This document shows positions 56,980-64,000 of a stretch of DNA of 64,000 nt, piece after piece. The DNA comes from Auricularia sp. M13 (taxonomy: Eukaryota; Basidiomycota; Agaricomycetes; Auriculariales; Auriculariaceae): NCBI GenBank assembly GCA_037042915.1, contig CM073194.1, forward strand, positions 2,666,001-2,730,000, given 5' to 3'. Numbering within the stretch: position 1 is the first letter of the stretch; every line of letters begins with the position of its first letter. The translations under genes and the position numbers were made by a program. The notes beneath the pieces are model-generated. The model did not search any database and was not told where the DNA came from. It saw only the letters and a program-made list of their open reading frames with translations.

Positions 56980-59000
56980 TGGCTCTGTTTTCCTTCCCGC
57001 CTCGCATGCAAGCAAGCAGGCGCAACCGAGTTTCTTTGTTCGACGCGCGTGCTCCGTCCTATCGTCTGGCCGTTAACGTTCCGCCGACTCTGTGCTACCT
57101 ACATACGTTCCTTCTGCGCATGCCGAGTTTCCGGGACAGCGCGCGGGAGCTGGTGGCTGAACTGTGCTGTACGACTTGGAGGCCAGCTCGACGCAGATCT
57201 ATCCAGGCGGATCCCTGCGCACTGCACTCCGTCCTCCTTGGGCACGTTCCGCCAATCTGGACGTTTTCGAGACGTAGCTGTTGGCTGAACATCGTGCGCG
57301 TCCCGCCCACTACCAGCATGGCTGCTGATTACTCTGACACGCCCCTTGTACCCTCAACGCGTCACTCTGGCACTGTACTCCGTCCTCTTTTGGACTCTGT
57401 TCCGCCAATCCATTCTTCTCGCGGACTTGTGGGCTGAATGAATATCGGGCGCGCCGTCCAGCCGTCTCGACCACACGAATCCCTCCTGCGGACCCCTTGA
57501 CCTTCATCGCGCACTCCATCCTATCCGGCTATGTTCAACCCGGCATTCTGCCGGGTGGACGGTTCCGCTGGAGAACTTAGAGAGACACACCTGCCTGTGG
57601 AATTGTGGATCCCTTCACCCCTCGCGCGCGCAGTGTGTAAGTACTCCATCTCCTTCTCCTCGCGGATGTTCCGCCAATGCAGACGTTTGCGTGATATCTG
57701 TGCGGCTCGGAGGGCCAGCTAGACGATGATCCGTGTGCCCTGCCCGGGCACTGTACTTGCACTCCGTCCTCTTTTGGACGTTCCGGATGTGCCAGTGGTT
57801 GAACGCTGAACTGCTCGTGCTCCGTCGAATCAATGTGCTCCCTGCTCACTAGCAGAACTCGTTTGGCGCCCTCCGCGCGCGGTATATGCCTTCCTGTTGT
57901 CGATGTCCCGCCAATCCGGGGCAAGCAGTGGTGGCTGTTGGCTGCACTCAGGCTCTTCACTCACCGTTCGAACGGCCAGCACGTCGATGATCCCTGAGCC
58001 CTCGACCGTGACGGACAGCGTACTCCTTCCTCTTTCGTGCGCTCCGTACATATCTGCGTTGAATACGGCTCGTCGTCGATCCCCCCTCCCCTCGCGCGCA
58101 CACTGTACTCCATCCCCGTGTGGATGATCCGCCAATCCAGACGACACTGGTAGCTGTTGGCTCAACTCTTCATCCTCCGTCGCACAATACGGTTCGCTCG
58201 TCGATGATCCCTCTGGCGGATCCCTGAGCCCTCGACGGACAGCGTACTCCTTCCTCTTGCGGATGTTCCGCCAATCCGTGGTACATATATATATATATCT
58301 GTGGCTGAACTGCGCTGAATGCTGAATACGGCTTGGAGGGCCAGCTCGTCGTCGATCCCTCCTCCCCTCGCGCGCACACTGTACTCCATCCCCTTCTGGA
58401 TGTTCCGCCAATCTGGACGCATTCCTGCGTAGCCAAAGGTATCTGTGGGCTGCGCAGGTGAGTGTGGCCCCTTCACCTCGACCCAGTCACTCCTGGCACT
58501 GTCCTCCATCCTACTCGGGCGCGCTCCGCCAATCCTGGGACGTGTTACAGGTATCTGCGGGCTGAATGTCACGTCTGCAGCTCGACCATACGACCACCAT
58601 TTTTTTTCTGATCTCCAGACTCCGTGCGCGCTCGAGTGACACTGTACGCCTTCCTCCGAGTCTTGCGGATGTTCCGCCAATCCGGGACACCAAGAGGTAG
58701 CTGCGGGGTGGGCTGAATATCACCGTGACGCCAGCGCGAGCATACGACCACCGTTCTCGCTGATCACTCCCTCTCCCTTGAACCCCCCTGTGCCCTGACA
58801 CTGTACTCCATCCTTCCTGGGAACGCCCTGCCAATCCGGGACAGCAGTGGACCGCAAGAAACTACATACATAATATGCCGCTCGACTTTGCTGCTGATCA
58901 CTGCTGGCGGATCGTTGCACCCTCGAGTTGTACATAAGCTTTCACCAGCCGGCATTGCCTTCCCTCCGACTCACCAGCGCAGACGTTTCTGGCAACTGGC
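56980..59000. repeat. Field of degenerate repeats with TTCCGCCAATC core
   Basis: At least ten copies of TGTTCCGCCAATCCG or close variants occur between 57080 and 58840. Most are preceded by CACTGTACTCCATCC-like sequence and followed by GTAGCTGTGGGCTGAA and CGTCGATCCCT-like blocks. Spacing varies from about 120 to 240 bases. Minus-strand frames read DWRNI in several copies, but each is broken by stops, so coding is doubtful. Confidence 0.65.
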
Positions 59001-61668
59001 AGAGGTAGCTGTGGGCTGGAATGCACCTGCGCCGTGCACTGAACTGAACTTCACGCCGGACTGACCTGGACTTGTCAGCGACTGTGCTCGAACGCAGACG
59101 CTGATCTATCTGGGCGGTTCACTCTACACGCGCCGCCTACATATGTAGTACCACTGAGGCACGGACTGGTCAGCGGTCCCCGATACTTAGTGCCTCGCGC
59201 GCCTGGCGGCGGCACCAGAGACCGCAAGTCGTCCGAATCTGGCCGTGGACGACAGCGGTGGCGGATGCAAGTGGCGTGCATCCAGGTACTCGACTGACGC
59301 TCGAGCTTTGCATGTTCGGCGGTCCTGGTGCAGCACCCGGTTCGTCATCGACTTGATCGTCTCAGTTATCTCTGCAAGTGTGTTCCCTGTCTCTGTGTTC
59401 CCAGCGCGTGCGTCCCATTCTGTTCGATGGACCGCGATCGTCTCAGTCAACCATGACCCCGAATTTCTCAGGCAACAAAGCCTGGGGCTCAGCGCGCAGC
59501 GCGCGTTACTCAATGACGGACCCGGAGCGTCCCATTTGGCATGCGTTATTATTATCGGTGCTCATACATCGTGACGGAGATCTGACCTGATATATCCCGT
59601 GCTGCATGACCACGCACACACGTGTTCCTCCTTCATTTGCGGGGACGATGCTCTGGGTCCAGGATAACGAGCGTCGGCGATAAGGCCTGGGATTATCCGT
59701 GGGTGGCATGACTCCGGAGATGAGATCGGACTCGGATTCTGGAGATTACACGTCATCCAGCGTGCGCGTGTCCGGGCGCACAAGTACGCGATGCTTGCTC
59801 AGTATTCAGCCGCTGCCGGGGAATGGACAGAGCGCAGCGGCGTGGGAAGCGTGCTTCGCTATTGAGCAAAGTATTGACTCTGACTCTTGTGTAGCGCTGC
59901 GGCGTCGAATTTAGACTTGTGAATTCGCCCGCGCGCCCCTCACTCTAGAGTACTAAGCGCTATCTACAGTAACACGAGTGGCGGACGATACTGTCTGCCA
60001 GTGCCACCGCGCGAAACAGTTTTTCACGCGATATGGAGCTGCGCATGCCATTCTGGCACCTGCGCACCTGATTCAGTATACGGACCCCAGCCACCGTGGC
60101 TCATCAGTACTCATCAGTCCTCTGACCGTCAGACTCAGAGGAATCATGGATGAGTACATCCGCCTCGCTGCGGATGGCGTGCTCATGATAACATGATAAC
60201 TTCCTTCGGCGCTTACTTCAGAGAACAATCGTGGGATACAGATAAGATGGATTCAAGCTACCGAGTGAATACGAAGCATCTGCTTGCGCAGGTGCATCTG
60301 ATTCGAATCCCTTCGCTTGCTATCCTCGCCGTCTCATCCAAACCCCTGTCGACCTCAGCGCCTGATTACAGTCCTGAGATATCAAGTTCGTCAGACCGCA
60401 AGCACCCTGGCTGCGATCGTGCGACGGAACCGTCAGATGAGGACTTCGCGTGCGGATTTACCCGCGGATAGGTCGGGCTGAGTGAGCAGCCCTACCCCGG
60501 ACCATGCAAGAACCACGACGCCCCCGAGCGCCGCGGCGGAACCGTTCCATTGACATGGACGGGTGAAGTTATCATCTGACGTCTAGGATCTGGTCCTGAG
60601 ATACATCGCACGCTTGGGGAGCCGGCGGTTTGAGCGCGTCGGGAGCATTAACCTCGTGCTCAGCTTGGCTTTCTGCAGACACGCTCATAATTTTCATTAC
60701 CGTAGTAGAGTGAGCATGATACTTGTATCGCGTCTCCGCCTCAACTGACTTTACTTCTGTGAATCCGACGGGGCCGCTGCTTGAAATTTGAATGCGAGAT
60801 GCGGCACCGGCGTGATCATGTTTAGGCCCAATGATCACTACGGCGCTCCGTCTTTTCGTATTCCAACCAGTACCACTCGTTCGGACGTGTTTGGTGCGTT
60901 CACAAGTTTTCTTACCCCTGAGACGGGATAAATGCAGCGTCTAAGATGGTGCTACACGTCACAGGCTGACACCTCTAAATGCTCACACTCTATCCACACT
61001 CTCCGCATATGCAACGACGGCGGAGATGCCTTGCAGGCGCGTTATCATCCGGGCCGAGTATCTCGCGCCACCCTGTGGCGGGCGAGCTCATTCGGGATTT
61101 TGGCGTGCCCGGCTATCCCTGCACCCGGCCTGCGAGCGCTATATCCAACCTTTGCGACGTCGGAAATGACAACTGGCACTGGCCTCGTGATCACACTGCG
61201 CTTGCAAGCTGGATAGGCGTGTTGCCCATCGCCGCGACTCGAGCTCGCAGTCCCACGTCCCAGCTAGTATACTGTATCTGACATACCTATCCGTCCGCCT
61301 GCGCACCTGTTCGGCATCTGCTTCAGCGCACCCGGATCCGGTGCCTGCGAATGCTGCACGGTGCACCGCATGGATTTACGCGCTGTGTTTGGGACCTTCG
61401 TTTGCACCGCTCGCCCGGATAGGTAAGGGCAGGCTGCGCGGGAGCAAAAGTTCCTCAGCGGGCGAATAGAACGCTCCCGCGCCGAAGGTAGCGTGGCGCT
61501 ACGCTCCTGCTAGGCTACGTTACGCAACTCGCAGCCTCAGGGGTGTCAGATGCTTCAAGATGGTGACGCACCCTCCCTTCTTCGGTGTGTCAGACCACAT
61601 CCAGATTCGGATATCATACGCTAGGACGGCACCCTCCCCCAGGACCCCTCATTTCCGGTTCCGAAACC
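59001..61668. other. No supported gene
   Basis: Only short overlapping frames on both strands. No motif, repeat family or splice-consistent model was found. Confidence 0.5.
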
Positions 61669-63183
61669 TATGGAAGTCCTGACTGGCCAGCTTCGGTGAT
61701 CCGGCTCCGCCGCTGATCCTGATGCTCACCGTCGGCCAAGGTCTCGTTCACACCTTCGACGTCCGCAACGTCATGGTCAGGCGCTGGATGCCGTCGTCGC
61801 ACTTGGACATCGTTGCCGACGTCTTGCGAGACGCCGCCCATCGTCAACACGGCGTCCGCCGTCTCCATGCTCCCCAACGCCGAGGTCGTGGCGTCCCTGC
61901 TCCACCTCGCGGTCTCAGCGCAGGACAACGACGGCGGGGACGTTCTCATCGCGTTCCGCAGCGCCGCCGCAGTCTTGGAGGTCTACCCACGCCGTCGACG
62001 GCGCGCTGCCGTCACTGCGCCACCAATTTAGCGCCCAACGCCGCACACGGCGGATGACAGCTCGCCGACGCCTTTCACGGTGACTAACGTCTTCCCGTCG
62101 TCTTGCTCTCATACGCTGACTCGGGTTCCAGATTTTTGACGCACGCTCATGTTCCCCGCTGCCGACGTTCCTTGCCCAAACGTTGTCATCGGCAACGAGT
62201 CGGTAATTTAGAGAAAGCCCTCCGGGGATCTTCTCTGCCTTGGCGCTCATGAACAAGATATTGCGCCCATCGTGGAGCACCCACCGCCGCCCGATTAGCT
62301 CCCCGGTGCCGACTCGCGCGCCATCATGGCGCCGCCACCGCGTCAAGTCACCCTGTCGCGGCCAGCTTGACGCGGCTGCTGCTGTCGCGGTGGCTCTCCG
62401 CCCACATTGCGCTCCCAGCGGCGGGCGTCCGCACATACAGCGTGCAGTTTTCAGCACGGGAGACAGGGAACTTGCACGGTACGTCAGTACCTTCGTTCTC
62501 ACTTTGTTTTACTGCCGCTAATGCTGTCTCCGACTTGCAGATTCACGCAGGACGCTGCTCGTCGCTACCATTATCCGCGGTGATGGTGTCGTTGTTCCCA
62601 CGACTATCTTCCAACAGAGGATGCAAAGGAGAATACCGTTGCCGCCCCTCTGCTCGGAGCTGCCGTCTCAGCATCGGACTCGACGGATACGCGCGTTGGC
62701 GGGCTCTGCTGGTCGCGCCCGCGGCGGCCATCCAACATCGCGACATCGGCGTTGCGCAACACGCGCACAACGCCGTACGCAGGCTGCTTGTCGCTGTTCG
62801 CGGTGAGTGGCCTGCGCTGTTGCTGATTCAGCTCCAGAATCGCGCGCCCACCGAGCTCGTCCCCGCCATCATCCTCCCCGACGCCGCCCTCCTCTTCCCT
62901 CCCCGCCGCCTCATCCGCCCTCCTCGCGGACGTCTCAGGGCGCGCGAGGGATCGCAAACAGTGTGCCAAACAACGCGTACAACGCGAACGCGGTACCTAT
63001 CGGTGAGATGAATGCCTCAAGAGTTATATTACTGGTACAAACTATTGGAAAACAATCATGCATTTTATTGGCACTATACCTTCAAAGAGATGTGAGATGT
63101 CGGATCACCGACGGAAGCTCGGCCGAGCATCAGGATCAGCGGCGGAGCCGGATCACCGAAGCTGGCCAGTCAGGACTTCCATA
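61669..63183. mobile_element. 1.5-kb DNA element with perfect 59-bp terminal inverted repeats
   Basis: The first 59 bases (TATGGAAGTCCTGACTGGCC...) are repeated without mismatch in reverse at the right end. GAAACC flanks both sides (61663-61668 and 63184-63189), a probable 6-bp target duplication. The GC-rich interior has frames on both strands, for example VVASLLHLAVSAQDNDGG on plus and VADDNVWARNVGSGEHE on minus, but no transposase motif. Identical termini indicate recent activity. It is probably non-autonomous, perhaps carrying captured gene fragments. Confidence 0.8.
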
Positions 63184-63189
63184 GAAACC

Positions 63190-64000
63190 CGTGTTTGAGA
63201 TGCGGGTTTGAGATCTCGATCGACGCAAGTTGGAACGAATCGCAACATATTCGGAACACGTAGAAGTTGCTGGCAGACCTGCATCGTCTCAAAGTCACTG
63301 AGACTGTTGAGCCAAATTGCGCCGTGTTTGATGTGGAGGAAGACGCTGCCCCGCCCAGACCAGAATTCGGATGTGAACTCTTGCACGATGCGCGCTCGCA
63401 CCGCCTTTGTCGCCCAGCGCTGATTACAGGAGCTGACTCGCCGTCGGCGATGACGTGCAAAACGGCAAGGCAGATTTTAGGTTAGAATACGGCCTTTGAC
63501 CACTGATAAGCAACGGGAGGCGTGGCCTATGCGTGTTTTCCTCGCCGCAACCACAGTCAGCGCGTGGCGCACATTTTGCTCTGCTTGCTGCAAATTCGCA
63601 TGACATCGGAGCGTTAAACGGGCCTCAAAACATGATAAATGCTTACAGCCTGTTCGGAAAACGTTGACTGCGCCAACTTTTTCTGATTCGATCTGCCGAT
63701 TTCCCTTTTGGGAAAACTCAAGCTGCACAACGGGTCAGTCTGCCCGTAAAGCTGCTCTAAATAACTCAGAAATATGCACAAGCCTCACTTTTATATAACT
63801 AGTGCGGCCAGGTAGTAATCGTCAGCGGTGAACGTGGGGATTCGCAACTCGGAGCCAGCTCGGGGAGTAAATGCCTCCGATCTCTGGCCAGGTTCCGGGT
63901 CGTTTGGCTCAACCAATCTTCAGTTCTGAAAGGCAGACGAAGCCTGGGATACTTGTATGGCCATTACACTGATGATTTGTTATATTCTGAACCATTGCGA
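63190..64000. other. No supported gene
   Basis: Short frames only, with no recognised motif. The window ends here. Confidence 0.45.

Overview
The window is nuclear DNA of a mushroom-forming basidiomycete (Agaricomycete). Genes are broken by many 45-65 nt introns. The families present are typical of that group: F-box/LRR-type proteins, an orphan kinase family, membrane-anchored pepsin-like proteases, and a KDZ transposase with a CxC2 cysteine cluster. All splice sites were placed by eye. Models that stay in frame across every exon are well supported; others are given as outlines.

Left part (1-13 kb), ordinary chromosomal genes: a four-helix membrane protein (95-1126, minus); a tandem pair of closely related MFS transporters with the same nine-exon structure, including a 9-nt micro-exon (2486-6247 and 6632-9039, plus); a kinase-like gene (9489-11035, minus) divergent from an F-box gene (11163-12783, plus); and the first seven exons of an A1 aspartic protease (from 12993).

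Centre (14081-37311): a 23.2-kb mobile element sits inside the protease gene. Its ends are inverted repeats of about 80 bp starting GGGACTTT. Inside both ends are dense, oppositely oriented ATCGCTG-type subterminal repeats. Joining the two flanks restores the protease reading frame exactly. The element carries a KDZ transposase, a QTPEPP-repeat protein, a Cys/His-rich protein, two small unknown genes, a frame-broken TET/JBP-type dioxygenase, a protein with two SUMO-interacting motifs, a coiled coil and a RING-like finger, two satellite-like arrays, and a large orphan protein. KDZ elements carrying TET/JBP genes are known in fungi. The SIM/RING gene, the Cys/His gene and the rest of the cargo are what deserve attention.

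Just right of it (37312-40196), the protease resumes (transmembrane helix, cytosolic tail). A second insertion, a 1.4-kb MITE with an 8-bp target duplication and itself hosting a Tc1-like foldback MITE, supplies an early stop codon and cuts off a PPxY-containing tail. The locus is therefore a nest of three insertions.

Right part (40.2-64 kb): gene-poor DNA with old repeats, one more small inverted-repeat element (40531-41211), a minisatellite (52.5 kb), one long orphan gene with a possible DNA-binding N-terminus (53526-55371, minus), a 2-kb degenerate repeat field (57-59 kb), and a 1.5-kb element with perfect 59-bp terminal inverted repeats (61669-63183).

Several genes, most of them in the 23-kb element, show single-base frame breaks, several of them in or next to homopolymer runs. 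This may be real decay or uncorrected sequencing indels, and it limits certainty about which cargo genes are alive.
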